A stretch of DNA of 64,000 nt from Verrucomicrobiota bacterium (GCA_029556615.1 JAKQDD010000089.1:26700-90699), one strand, 5' to 3'. Shown: positions 37,035-45,754, numbered from the stretch's first letter. Translations and numbers: made by a program. Notes: generated by a model not told the origin, from the sequence alone.

Positions 37035-38338
37035 AGGTGTCGATTGGCGGCCTCGTTGTCGATGAACCGCTCGCACTGGGGGTCCCAGGCGAGCTTCTGC
37101 CCGAGCCGGATGGCAATCAGGCCCAGATGACACATCGTGTTGGTCCGATGACCCACCTCGGCCGGAATCAGCGTCGGCGTGCGGCGGCGAACCGACCGGA
37201 TGAAATCCACCTTCTCGTTCAACAGCGGCAGCCGCAGGTCGTTGGGCCCGAACGGTTCGTCGAGGATCGCTTGCGGCCCCGCGCTCACCCCCCGGTTCCA
37301 CACCGCCTCGATCCAGCCGTCGTCCCCCTCGAACCGAACCGCCGGCCGCCCCGTCATCCGATACTCCAGCCGGACCCCATCCGCATACTCGTAGCTCACC
37401 GCAAAGCTCCCGAGAACATCCGATAGCCCGCCCGACGGGTGAAACTCGCCACGCCCCTCCACCGCAACCGGCCCCGTCAACTCGCTGTTGTGTCCCCATT
37501 GGACAATGTCCAGCAAGTGAGTGCCCCAGTTCCCAATAATCCCGTCGCAGTAGTCCTGAATGATCATCCACCCCGGGCGCGCCGACAGATTCTGCCGGGT
37601 ATGCACACGCTTCTCCGTGTACGGAGCCGGAGGCGCCGATCCCAGCCAGCGCGCGTAATCGAGCTCCTCCGGCACGGGCATGGCCGGCTGTGCCGGAACT
37701 GGATCGGCCTCCTTCGGAACCTCGGCAATCACGCGTCGCACCCGCCCGATCCGGCCGTTCCGCACACACTCGCAGAGCTTGCGGAAATCCCCTGAGAACC
37801 GCACCTCGGTGTCGGTCCGAAAGACCCGGTTGTATCGCGCCATCGCGTCGCTGATCGCCCGGCCCTGGGTGACCGAAAGGGAAATCGGTTTCTCGAGCGC
37901 GACATCCTTGCCGGCACGCGCGGCCTCGATGGCCATGGCCGCGTGCCAGTGGTCCGGCGTCGAGATCATCACCGCATCGACGTCCCCCCGGGCCAGGACC
38001 TCGCGATAATCCGCGGTGACCTGACACCCGCGGTACGAGCCGCCGGGAACCTTCGCAGCGTAGTATTCCTCGACCCGCTTCCGCCCTTGCTCCACCCGCC
38101 AGGCGTCAACGTCGCACACCGCCACAACCTGCGTCTCCGGCGACGCGAGAAAAGGCAGCAGGTTCGCGTGATAGGCCTGCCGGCCCATCCCGATCATGCC
38201 GATGGCAATCCGTTCGCTCGGCGCGACGCGCTCGCTCGCCTTCAGCACGCCGACGGGAAAGACGTTCAACCCCGCCCAGGCCGTAGCACCGGCCCGGACC
38301 GTCGCGCGCAAAAAGCTCCGACGCCTGATTGGTTTCAT
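36992..38338 (-). CDS. Exported Gfo/Idh/MocA-family oxidoreductase with repeat-derived C-terminus
   Basis: 448 aa. Leader [20 protein letters not shown], Rossmann motif [40 protein letters not shown] followed by [10 protein letters not shown] (canonical EKP), and [30 protein letters not shown]. Start 38338 has an AGGAAA six bases upstream and is preferred over 38353. The last 13 residues ([11 protein letters not shown] and just before) and the stop codon are encoded within a stretch matching module 2 of the interspersed repeat (36990-37034), so the native C-terminus appears to have been replaced. Confidence 0.88.
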   Translation of the reverse strand: MKPIRRRSFLRATVRAGATAWAGLNVFPVGVLKASERVAPSERIAIGMIGMGRQAYHANLLPFLASPETQVVAVCDVDAWRVEQGRKRVEEYYAAKVPGGSYRGCQVTADYREVLARGDVDAVMISTPDHWHAAMAIEAARAGKDVALEKPISLSVTQGRAISDAMARYNRVFRTDTEVRFSGDFRKLCECVRNGRIGRVRRVIAEVPKEADPVPAQPAMPVPEELDYARWLGSAPPAPYTEKRVHTRQNLSARPGWMIIQDYCDGIIGNWGTHLLDIVQWGHNSELTGPVAVEGRGEFHPSGGLSDVLGSFAVSYEYADGVRLEYRMTGRPAVRFEGDDGWIEAVWNRGVSAGPQAILDEPFGPNDLRLPLLNEKVDFIRSVRRRTPTLIPAEVGHRTNTMCHLGLIAIRLGQKLAWDPQCERFIDNEAANRHLGRRDSDPIKSAGP

Positions 38339-38447
38339 TGGTTTCCTGTCCACAAGTGAACTCCGGTCTTGCTGGCTGATCCCGACGGCATGCTGGCCGC
38401 GTCGTTGAAGATCCGCAAGAGTTCAGGTGCCCATTCGCTCCAAACCC

Positions 38448-38557
38448 TAGCGAGGCGCCGCCTCAGACCGATGCCGCATCCAGTCCCGAGCAACGGTGCC
38501 GCAAACAAGGTGACAGACTCATTGTCTCCACACATGTTTCACAGGTCGAGGGCCCCA
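38448..38557 (+). repeat. Degenerate copy E of the interspersed repeat
   Basis: Starts CTAGCGAGGCGCCGCCTCAG and ends TTTCACAGGTCGAGGGCCCC, compare TTTCACAAGTCGAGGACTCC in copy C. The interior is about 70 bp shorter and diverged. Confidence 0.65.
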
Positions 38558-38683
38558 CGCCTTCTCCCAGACTGCGTTGGGAACATGGGGTTCGCCTGCG
38601 GTGAACAGCAGTTCGCGAACGCCCATCGCTGCATCGAGTCGGCGCGCCGGCCTGCCCTCTCCTCTGAGCGCCGTTCAGGGCCA

Positions 38684-38740
38684 GAACCCACCCGCAGCCG
38701 CTGGCAGGCGTTCGTGCCACAGGCGTCAGACGAGGATTGG
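38684..38740 (+). repeat. Repeat R2, diverged copy
   Basis: AGAACCCACCCGCAGCCGCT aligns with AGAACCCACCAGGAGCCGAT at 48949 and with the reverse of 45660-45720. Same neighbour relationship to a composite repeat as at 45658-45840. Confidence 0.55.
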
Positions 38741-38790
38741 GGATGTTCCATAGGACTTGAACCCGCGCCCCGTTTGCTGAATCCTCGAGC

Positions 38791-39690
38791 ATGAACGTGT
38801 TCTTCCCCACTCTCCTGGGAACGCTCGTCGCCTGCCTGGTCATCCTGCCCGCCGCCAACGCCGCAGCCGGAGACCAACCAACGGCAACCGCCGCCTCGAA
38901 AAATGCCTTCTTCCCGTTCTGCATCGATTGGCACGACGCCAAGAAGCGCGACTTCGAGCAGCAGGCCCAAATGCTCAAGGAACTCGGCTACGACGGCGTC
39001 GGCCACATCTGGCTGGACAAAGTCGACGAACGCCTCAAGACCCTTGATGCGGCGGGGTTGCGGCTGTTCCAGATCACGATGACCGTCGAGGTCGGCCCCG
39101 ACAAGACCCCCTATGACCCGCGGTTCAAGGATGTCCTCGACCTCATCAAAGGTCGCCGCGTCCAGTTCGATCTCCTCGTCAATGGCATGAAGCCCTCGGA
39201 TCCGTCCGTCGACCCTCATGCGGTCACGATCTTGCGCGAGATGTCCGATCTCGCCCGGGACTCGGGGGCGCAGTTGCTGCTCTATCCCCACCAGGGTTCC
39301 TGGATCGAACGGATCGAAGACTCGATCCGCGTCGCCGACAAGGTCGACCGCCCGAACGTCGGCGTGATGTTCAACCTCTGCCACTGGCTGCGCGTCGACA
39401 CCCAGCGCGATTACGAACCGCTCCTCAAGCGCGCGTTGCCCAGGCTCTGGGCGGTCTCGATCAACGGTGCCGACCGCCACGACGACAAACCCGGCTGGGA
39501 ACGCTACATCCAGCCGCTCGACCGGGGCGACTTCGACCTCGCCGGCTTTCTCCGCACGCTGCGGCGCCTCGGCTACACGGGGCCGATCGGCCTCCAATGC
39601 TACGGCATCGGCGGCGACGCCCGCGAACATCTCGCAAGGTCCATGGACGCCTGGCGCCGCTTGAACCGCGGCCTCGAGACCCCACGGTAG
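38791..39690 (+). CDS. Secreted sugar phosphate isomerase/epimerase-like TIM-barrel protein
   Basis: 299 aa. Signal peptide MNVFFPTLLGTLVACLVILP then NAAAG. The AP-endonuclease-2-like TIM barrel is visible in QAQMLKELGYDGVGHIWLD, LLLYPHQGSWIERIEDSIRV, VGVMFNLCHWLRVD, LWAVSINGADRHDD and GPIGLQCYGIGGD, with metal-site-like His, Asp and Glu residues. Typical members rearrange sugars; export and lack of neighbours leave the substrate open. Repeat copy D starts about 20 bp after its stop. Confidence 0.8.
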   Translation: MNVFFPTLLGTLVACLVILPAANAAAGDQPTATAASKNAFFPFCIDWHDAKKRDFEQQAQMLKELGYDGVGHIWLDKVDERLKTLDAAGLRLFQITMTVEVGPDKTPYDPRFKDVLDLIKGRRVQFDLLVNGMKPSDPSVDPHAVTILREMSDLARDSGAQLLLYPHQGSWIERIEDSIRVADKVDRPNVGVMFNLCHWLRVDTQRDYEPLLKRALPRLWAVSINGADRHDDKPGWERYIQPLDRGDFDLAGFLRTLRRLGYTGPIGLQCYGIGGDAREHLARSMDAWRRLNRGLETPR

Positions 39691-39711
39691 CCGGCAACCC
39701 GTTCCCCACCA

Positions 39712-39891
39712 TTAGTCAGGCGCGCCTCAGACCGATGAAACACCCAGTCCAAAGGAACCGTGGAGGGCAGCAGGGCACCCTGCCTCCGCGCCTCGCTCAT
39801 CTGGAGTCCTCGACTGAAGGTGGGGAGGCTTGGAACGGCAGGGACCAAACTTGATCTGTTGACCCCATATTCCACAAGTCGAGGACTCTAG
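39712..39891 (+). repeat. Composite interspersed repeat, copy D, upstream of pntAA
   Basis: Module 2 starts TTAGTCAGGCGCGCCTCAGA and ends GCGCCTCGCTCAT; module 1 runs from CTGGAGTCCTCGAC to GTCGAGGACTCTAG. The interior is closest to copy A (TTGACCCCATATTCCACAAG). Its end is 15 bp from the pntAA ATG, separated by AAAGGCAAGGG, which can serve as Shine-Dalgarno. Confidence 0.9.
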
Positions 39892-39906
39892 AAAGGCAAG
39901 GGCATC

Positions 39907-41070
39907 ATGCGCATCAGTGTTCCCAGGGAGATCATGGCGAATGAACGCCGCGTGGCCGCCACCCCGGAGACTGTGGCGAAACTCGTCGAGCGAGGCCACC
40001 AGGTGCTGGTCGAGTCCGGCGCCGGCACGGGCATCTACGTCCAGGACGATCCGTACCGCAAGGCGGGCGCCACCGTGACCGCCGACACCCGGCAGGTGTT
40101 CGATCAGGCCGACCTCGTCATCAAGGTCAAGCAGCCCGGGCTCAACCCGACGCTCGGCCAACACGAGGTCGACCTCATGCGGGAGGGATCGGTCCTGGTC
40201 ACCTTCCTCCATCCGGCGTCCCCGACCAGCCAGCCGATCGTCCGGCGTCTGGCCGAACGCCGCATCACGGCGTTCACCATGGACAGCATCCCGCGAACGT
40301 CCCGCGCCCAGCGGATGGACGCGCTGACCTCGATGAGCACGATCACCGGATACAAAGCCGTCCTGATGGCGGCGTCACGGCTGCCGATCTTCGTGCCCAT
40401 GATGGGGACGGCCATCGGCATGCTCAAACCCGCCAAGTTCCTCGTCGTCGGCTGCGGCGTCGTCGGCTTGCAGGCCGTCGCCACCGCCAAACGCCTCGGC
40501 GGCGTCACCACCGGCTTCGACATCCGGACCGAGGCCCGCGAGGAAACCCGGAGCCTCGGGGCCAAGATCGGAGGCTTCGACATGCCGACAGAGCTGGCCC
40601 ACGGCGCCGGCGGCTACGCCCGCGCCCTCCCGGCGGAATGGCTCGAGAAGGAACGATCTGCTCTCACCCCCCTGGTCGAGGACTCCGATGCCGTGATCCT
40701 CAGCGCGCTCGTGCCGGGCGAACTCGCCCCCGTGCTCGTCACCGAGGCCATGATCGCCCGCATGCGGCCCGGGTCGGTCGTGATCGACGTCGCCATCGAC
40801 CAGGGCGGCAATTGCGCCGCCACACGGCCCGGACAGGAGATCACCCTGCACGACGTCATCCTCAGCGGCGTCCAGAACATCCCCGGCAGCGTGGCCGTGC
40901 ATTCCACCTTCCTTTACGCCAATAACATGCTCCATTTCCTCGACAACCTCATCGAGGACAAGTCCGGCCGGATCCGCTGGAACGACGAGATCGTCCAGGC
41001 AACCCTGATCACGCGCGACGGCCAGATCGTCCACCAGGGCACCCTCAAGGCGATGCAGGCCCAGGCCTAG
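39907..41070 (+). CDS. pntAA: NAD(P) transhydrogenase alpha subunit part 1 (PntAA)
   Basis: 387 aa. Soluble NAD(H)-binding domain I of proton-translocating transhydrogenase: MRISVPREIMANERRVAATPE, LVTFLHPASP, TMDSIPRTSRAQRMDALTSM, FLVVGCGVVGLQAVATAKRLG, VIDVAIDQGGN and VHSTFLYANNMLHFLDNL. It transfers hydride from NADH to NADP using the proton motive force. The AAGGCAAGGG before the ATG fits a ribosome-binding site. The stop TAG lies in a CTAGCGAGGCGC sequence identical to a repeat terminus. Confidence 0.95.
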   Translation: MRISVPREIMANERRVAATPETVAKLVERGHQVLVESGAGTGIYVQDDPYRKAGATVTADTRQVFDQADLVIKVKQPGLNPTLGQHEVDLMREGSVLVTFLHPASPTSQPIVRRLAERRITAFTMDSIPRTSRAQRMDALTSMSTITGYKAVLMAASRLPIFVPMMGTAIGMLKPAKFLVVGCGVVGLQAVATAKRLGGVTTGFDIRTEAREETRSLGAKIGGFDMPTELAHGAGGYARALPAEWLEKERSALTPLVEDSDAVILSALVPGELAPVLVTEAMIARMRPGSVVIDVAIDQGGNCAATRPGQEITLHDVILSGVQNIPGSVAVHSTFLYANNMLHFLDNLIEDKSGRIRWNDEIVQATLITRDGQIVHQGTLKAMQAQA

Positions 41071-41082
41071 CGAGGCGCGCCT
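41067..41082 (+). repeat. Minimal remnant of the interspersed repeat between pntAA and pntAB
   Basis: CTAGCGAGGCGCGCCT matches the outer end of module 2 and fills the gap exactly, including the pntAA stop codon and ending at the pntAB ATG. AGGCGCGCCT is a perfect palindrome also present in copy D. Confidence 0.6.
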
Positions 41083-41382
41083 ATGGGAACCGATCTTCTG
41101 GTGTTGCTCGGCACCTTTGCTGCGGCGTTGGCCGTGGGTTATCTCCTCATCTCGAAAGTCCCGCCCCTGCTCCACACGCCGCTCATGTCGATGACCAACG
41201 CGGTCTCTGCCGTGACCCTCCTCGGCGCCTTGCTGATCTTCAAGGAGACCGGCGATCCCGAGCCCGGCGCCGCCGCACTCGCCTTGGTCGGCGGCATCGC
41301 CATCGCCACCGCGGTCTTTAACGTGGTGGGCGGATTCGCCATCACCGATCGCATGCTCAAGCTCTTCCGGAAGCACCGGTAG
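41083..41382 (+). CDS. pntAB: NAD(P) transhydrogenase alpha subunit part 2 (PntAB)
   Basis: 99 aa with three membrane helices: LLVLLGTFAAALAVGYLLIS, TPLMSMTNAVSAVTLLGALL and ALVGGIAIATAVFNVVGGFA, ending MLKLFRKH. This is the small membrane part of the split alpha subunit, the first half of the proton channel. It lies between pntAA and pntB, as in other three-gene forms. Confidence 0.94.
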   Translation: MGTDLLVLLGTFAAALAVGYLLISKVPPLLHTPLMSMTNAVSAVTLLGALLIFKETGDPEPGAAALALVGGIAIATAVFNVVGGFAITDRMLKLFRKHR

Positions 41383-41402
41383 CCCCTTGAGACGAATTCA
41401 TC

Positions 41403-42905
41403 ATGGACAACGCCGGGCCCATCCTGATCGACCTCGTGGTCGTAGTCCTGTTCATGGCGGGCTTTGCCCAGTTCCGCCAACCCCAGGGCGCACGGCGCGG
41501 CAACCTCACGGCCGCAGTCGCCCTCGCCCTCGCCACCGCCCTCGTCCTGCTCCGGGATCCGGTCCGCGGTTGGGGCGTCATCCTCGCTGCCATCGTCCTG
41601 GGCGGCGGGTTGGGCTGGACCGTGGCGGCGCGAGTCACGATGGTCCAAATCCCCGCCATGGTCGCTTTCCAGCACGGCGCGGGCGGTGTGGCCGCGTTTC
41701 TGGTGTCGGCCGTCGAGTTGACCCGCGAACCCCTCGCCGGCCTGAGCGTCGCTAAGGGGTCCGGGTTGCTCGGACTCATCCTCGGCGCCGCCACCTTCAC
41801 GGGCAGCCTGATCGCCGGCGGCAAACTGCTGGGCACAATCCGTGGCACCCCAATCCTGCTGCCTCGCCATGGCCTGCTCACCCTCGTCGTCCTCGTGGCC
41901 ACCGCGGTTCTTGCGGGCACGATCGGCTTCGGCGGACCCGAGGCCGTCCTCGAGGGCGCCATCGCCCTGATCGTCGTGTCCATGGGATTGGGGCTCGTCG
42001 TCGCTCTCCGTATCGGGGGCGCTGACATGCCGGTCCTGATCTCGTTCCTCAATGCCGCTTCCGGACTGGCCGCGGCCTTCTGCGGGATCATCATCCAAAA
42101 CCGCCTGCTGGTCGTCTGCGGCGCGGTCGTTGCCGCGTCCGGCAGCATCCTGACCCAGATCATGTGCAAGGCCATGAACCGCCACCTGGCCAGTGTGTTC
42201 CTCGGGTTCGGTCCCGCTGCCTCGACCCGCAGTTGGCTCCCGGTCGAACCCCCGGTCGCAGCCCCACCCTCCGGACCCGAGCCCGTCGCGCCCGCCCCGC
42301 CCGTGTCACCGCCCGCGCCAGGCCCGGCGATGCGAGCCACAGCGCCAGCCCCGACCATCGAGCCCGCCATGCCTCCACAGCCCCCTGCCGATCCGCTCTC
42401 CGCCGCCATCGCCCTCGCCCGCGATGCCAAGAGCGTCATCATCGTGCCCGGGTATGGCATGGCGCTTGCCCAAGCCCAGTTCCGGGTCGTGCAACTGGCC
42501 AAACGGCTCGAGTCGCACGGCGCGCGCGTGTTGTTCGCCATCCACCCCGTGGCCGGCCGCATGCCCGGCCACATGAACGTGCTGCTGGCCGAGGCCGACG
42601 TCTCCTACGATCAGTTGATCGAGTTGGACGACGCAAACCCGCGGTTCCCGGAAACCGACCTTGCGCTGGTCGTGGGAGCCTGCGACGTCGTCAACCCCGC
42701 CGCCGTCCTCACCGAGGGAACGCCCATCTCCGGCATGCCCATCCTCAACGTGCACGAAGCGCGCCATGTGCTCGTCTGCAACCTCGATGCCCGCCCCGGC
42801 TACTCGGGCGTCGACAACCTCCTCTACTCCCGGCCCAACGTCCTCCCCCTGTTCGCCGACGCCCGACAAACCCTGGAGAAGATCCTCGACGGCCTGGGGG
42901 AGTGA
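41403..42905 (+). CDS. pntB: NAD(P) transhydrogenase beta subunit (PntB)
   Basis: 500 aa. Membrane domain of about eight or nine helices (VQIPAMVAFQHGAGGVAAFL, ADMPVLISFLNAASGLAAAF) followed by the NADP-binding domain III (SVIIVPGYGMALAQAQFRV, FAIHPVAGRMPGHMNVLLAE, DVVNPAA, LNVHEARHVLVCNLDARPGY). A Pro/Ala-rich linker of about 50 residues joins the two and makes it longer than the usual 460. Completes the transhydrogenase that supplies NADPH. Confidence 0.95.
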   Translation: MDNAGPILIDLVVVVLFMAGFAQFRQPQGARRGNLTAAVALALATALVLLRDPVRGWGVILAAIVLGGGLGWTVAARVTMVQIPAMVAFQHGAGGVAAFLVSAVELTREPLAGLSVAKGSGLLGLILGAATFTGSLIAGGKLLGTIRGTPILLPRHGLLTLVVLVATAVLAGTIGFGGPEAVLEGAIALIVVSMGLGLVVALRIGGADMPVLISFLNAASGLAAAFCGIIIQNRLLVVCGAVVAASGSILTQIMCKAMNRHLASVFLGFGPAASTRSWLPVEPPVAAPPSGPEPVAPAPPVSPPAPGPAMRATAPAPTIEPAMPPQPPADPLSAAIALARDAKSVIIVPGYGMALAQAQFRVVQLAKRLESHGARVLFAIHPVAGRMPGHMNVLLAEADVSYDQLIELDDANPRFPETDLALVVGACDVVNPAAVLTEGTPISGMPILNVHEARHVLVCNLDARPGYSGVDNLLYSRPNVLPLFADARQTLEKILDGLGE

Positions 42906-42939
42906 ACGCCCGCCGCAGGGGCATCGTCCCTCGAGTCCC

Positions 42940-44007
42940 ATGGGCACGCCATCGCACCAACCAACCGCGCCGCGCGGACGCGGGTCCGCGGACAATCCGC
43001 CCAACCGCTTCGAGCACACCCACCGCGAGCGGGATGAGGCCATGGACCCCGCCGAGGAATCCTCGCCCCGGACCCAGTTCCTGGTCGACCACAGCGAGTC
43101 AGTCCTCACGCACAACGAAAGCCCGGACATCCCGTTTCGATTCAGCCTCAATCCCTACCGCGGCTGCGAACACGGCTGCGCCTATTGTTACGCCAGGCCC
43201 TATCACGAGTACCTCGGGTTCTCGGCCGGCCTCGACTTCGAGACACGCATCCTGGTCAAGGAGAACGCCCCGGAGTTGCTGCGCCACGAGCTCGCCTCGC
43301 GTGCCTGGCAACCGCAACCCCTGGCCCTCTGCGGCGTCACCGACCCCTACCAACCCGTCGAACGCCAGTTGCAGTTGACCCGCCGCTGCCTCGCCGTCCT
43401 CGCCGAGTGCCGCAACCCCGTCAGCATCGTCACCAAAAACCGCCTCGTCGCCCGCGACATCGATCTGCTCACCGAACTCGCCCGACACCACGCCGCCGAG
43501 GTCAATCTCTCGATCACCACGCTGGACCGTGACCTGGCCCGACGACTCGAACCCCGCACCTCACCGCCCGCCGCGCGCCTCGAAACCCTCGCCGCCCTCG
43601 CCCGCGCCGGTGTGCCTGCCGGCGTCCTCATCGCCCCGGTCATCCCCGGCCTGACCGATCACGAAATCCCGGCCCTCTTGAAAGCATCGGCCACCGCCGG
43701 CGCCCGCTGGGCCGCCATGGCCATGCTGCGCCTGCCCCTCGCCGTCGGCCCCCTTTTCGAAGCCTGGCTCGACCGCGAAGAGCCCCTCAGAAAACAGAAG
43801 ATCCTGGCCGGCATCCGGTCCGTCCGGGACGGCCAGCTCGATGATTCGCGCTTTGGTGCCCGCATGACCGGCCAGGGTGAGCACGCCCGCCAGATCGCCG
43901 CCCTCTTCACCGCCGCCCGCCGCCGAGCCCGGCTCGACGATTCAAGCCCCGCGCTTTCGTCCGCGGCATTCCGCCGGCCCCCCGGACGCCAACTCGAATT
44001 GCTCTGA
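42940..44007 (+). CDS. PA0069-family radical SAM protein
   Basis: 355 aa. Radical SAM cluster motif GCEHGCAYCYARPYHEY (CxxxCxxC), then LALCGVTDPYQPVERQLQLT, VSIVTKNRLVARDIDLL, LSITTLDRDLARRLEPRT and VPAGVLIAPVIPGLTD, typical of this uncharacterised family related to spore photoproduct lyase. Start ATG 42940 gives an N-terminus close to family members; the frame extends further upstream into pntB. It follows pntB by 34 bp and may be read from the same transcript. Confidence 0.85.
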   Translation: MGTPSHQPTAPRGRGSADNPPNRFEHTHRERDEAMDPAEESSPRTQFLVDHSESVLTHNESPDIPFRFSLNPYRGCEHGCAYCYARPYHEYLGFSAGLDFETRILVKENAPELLRHELASRAWQPQPLALCGVTDPYQPVERQLQLTRRCLAVLAECRNPVSIVTKNRLVARDIDLLTELARHHAAEVNLSITTLDRDLARRLEPRTSPPAARLETLAALARAGVPAGVLIAPVIPGLTDHEIPALLKASATAGARWAAMAMLRLPLAVGPLFEAWLDREEPLRKQKILAGIRSVRDGQLDDSRFGARMTGQGEHARQIAALFTAARRRARLDDSSPALSSAAFRRPPGRQLELL

Positions 44008-44051
44008 ACCCACAAGCCTCATGGATGCACTACACGCGCCCCTCACCCCGG

Positions 44052-44076
44052 CCCTCTCCCGCCCGGCGGGAGAGGG
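44052..44076. repeat. REP-like hairpin
   Basis: CCCTCTCCC and GGGAGAGGG arms around GCCCGGC, followed by TGGCACGAAGCGACGGGGAG. This is a very widespread REP-type palindrome in bacteria; it may act as a transcription attenuator after the radical SAM gene. Confidence 0.6.
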
Positions 44077-44125
44077 TGGCACGAAGCGACGGGGAGGGTG
44101 TCCTGCATCCCGGTGACTCCTGCCT

Positions 44126-45481
44126 ATGCACCTTCCCACCGCCCACCGTGTCCGTGCTGCTGCCCTTTGTTCCCTGCTGTCCGCAGTCCAATCCGTGGGT
44201 TGGGCTGCCTGCTGCCTGCTCTGGCTGCTGACCCGGGCCCTCAGCGCCGGCGAAACCGCACCCGGCCGTCCCCTCGATTACGCCCTGGTCATCACCGGCG
44301 GCGAGTTGCTCGAAGGCATCTACGCCGATGCCCACACCCCTTTCATCACCCGCACCCTGCGCCCCCTCGGCGCCCGGTGTGTCCTCTCCCTCGTCGTTGA
44401 TGATCACCCCGCAGCGATCAAGACCGCCCTGCGCAACGCCGCCGCCCAGGCCCCCATCGTCATCGTCACCGGCGGCCTCGGCCCCACTCCCAACGACGTC
44501 ACCCGCGAGACCCTCGCCGAGTATACCAGCATCCCCCTCACCGAGGCGGAACCTCTGGTCCGCGACCTCGAACGCCGCTCGGGACAGACCGGAGCCTCCC
44601 TCCCACCCAATCTCCGCCGCCAGGCGCTCGTACCCTCCCGCGGCGGTTACCTGCCCAACGCCCACGGCACCGCCGCCGGCCTTTACTTCGAAACCGACCA
44701 CGGCCTCATCATCGCCCTCCCCGGACCGCCCCGCGAACTGCAGCCGATGGTCCGCGATGCGCTCATTCCCCTGCTCCGCCAGCGGTTCGGACTCCACGGC
44801 GCCGGCTGCGCCCTCACGCTCCGGTTCGTCGGCGCCGGCCAATCCCTCATCGACCAGACGCTCAAAGACCATGTCCCCGCCCTCGACGGCGTTGTCATCA
44901 CCTCGCTCTTCGAGGGCAGCCGTGTGGACTTCACGTTCACCCTGCCCGAGGATACCCCCGCCGCACGCGCCCGACTGGCGCAGATCGAGCGCGACCTGAA
45001 ACCCCACCTCGGCGACTGCCTCTACGCCGACGACGGCGCCTCGCTCGAAGAGGTCGTCTGGCGCCAGTTGACAGCGCGCTCGGGCTCGCTGGTCGTGCTC
45101 GAAGTCGCCTCCGGCGGCCATGTCGCCGCCGCCCTCGCCGCCGCCAGGACCGCACCCGCCTCCTGGGCCGGCACCCTCGCCGCCCCCACGGAAGAAGCCC
45201 TCGCCCGTCTCTTGAACACCGGCCTTCCCGACGCGAGCACCGCGGATCAGCGACGCGAAGCGCTCGCGCTCGCCGCGATCCGGAGCACTGGCAGCGCCTG
45301 GGCCCTGCTCGTCGGAGCGGCCGAACCCCGCCCCGACGGACGCATGGCCTGCCCCATCCTCCTCCGCACCCCCGACCAACGCTGGATCGCCGGGTCCCTC
45401 CCCCTCGGCGCCTCGAGCGAGATCAACCGCCCCGCTTCAGTCACCCCCATCCTCGATTGGGTCCGCCGCCAGACCCGGTGA
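44126..45481 (+). CDS. Exported CinA-like protein with inactive-looking deamidase domain
   Basis: 451 aa. N-terminal hydrophobic signal/anchor (SVGWAACCLLWLLTRALSAG). The MoCF-like domain follows: YALVITGGELLEGIYADAHT, VIVTGGLGPTPNDVTRETLA, NAHGTAAGLYFE and IIALPGPPRELQPMVRDAL, as in CinA. The C-terminal CinA domain is degenerate: the ESCTGG active-site motif reads EVASGG, losing the catalytic Ser. Ordinary CinA is cytoplasmic, so both export and loss of the NMN deamidase site are odd. The first domain may act on an ADP-ribose-like compound. The gene is isolated from pyridine nucleotide genes. Confidence 0.78.
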   Translation: MHLPTAHRVRAAALCSLLSAVQSVGWAACCLLWLLTRALSAGETAPGRPLDYALVITGGELLEGIYADAHTPFITRTLRPLGARCVLSLVVDDHPAAIKTALRNAAAQAPIVIVTGGLGPTPNDVTRETLAEYTSIPLTEAEPLVRDLERRSGQTGASLPPNLRRQALVPSRGGYLPNAHGTAAGLYFETDHGLIIALPGPPRELQPMVRDALIPLLRQRFGLHGAGCALTLRFVGAGQSLIDQTLKDHVPALDGVVITSLFEGSRVDFTFTLPEDTPAARARLAQIERDLKPHLGDCLYADDGASLEEVVWRQLTARSGSLVVLEVASGGHVAAALAAARTAPASWAGTLAAPTEEALARLLNTGLPDASTADQRREALALAAIRSTGSAWALLVGAAEPRPDGRMACPILLRTPDQRWIAGSLPLGASSEINRPASVTPILDWVRRQTR

Positions 45482-45483
45482 GA

Positions 45484-45531
45484 CGGTGCGTCAGTGCGTC
45501 AGTGCGCCAGTGCGCCAGTGCGACGGTGCGT
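45484..45531. repeat. Octanucleotide tandem repeat (six units)
   Basis: Units CGGTGCGT, CAGTGCGT, CAGTGCGC, CAGTGCGC, CAGTGCGA, CGGTGCGT starting 3 bp after the CinA-like stop. Two more units occur at 31143-31158. Confidence 0.8.
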
Positions 45532-45573
45532 CGCGGCGAAGTCTTCACCGGGACGGTCAGCGCCCCAGTCTTT

Positions 45574-45606
45574 CCCTCGCCCCGCGACGAAGGAGCGGGG
45601 AGAGGG
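45574..45606. repeat. REP-like hairpin
   Basis: CCCTCGCCCCGC pairs with GCGGGGAGAGGG around a short loop; related to the hairpin at 44052. Confidence 0.55.
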
Positions 45607-45657
45607 ACCCAGGGAGAGGGGACCGATATTTCACAAGCTCCGCGGCCCGCCTACCCG

Positions 45658-45754
45658 GCCCGGATCCCCGCCCAACGCCTGAGGCTCGAACGTGGGCCAT
45701 TGGATCCTGGTGGGTTTTGGCCTTGATCGGCGCGTGCGGTGTCGGCTCCGGGGA
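45658..45754 (-). repeat. Repeat R2, left arm flanking the secreted carbohydrate-active gene
   Basis: Reads GCCCGGATCCCCGCC to GTCGGCTCCGGGGAG and is the inverted partner of 48913-49009, sharing CCTGGTGGGTT and GGTGTCGGCTCCGGGGAG. It abuts copy F. Confidence 0.75.

Larger units (their letters stand above)
38339..38790. other. 452-bp intergenic region holding degenerate repeats
   Basis: Divergent promoter region between the oxidoreductase and the TIM-barrel gene. It carries repeat copy E and an R2 repeat. No convincing small gene; promoter motifs not recognised. Confidence 0.5.

Noticed and set aside
45484..45531. Possible CRISPR array
   Set aside because: The units are 8 bp with no spacers, and no cas genes are present anywhere in the window.
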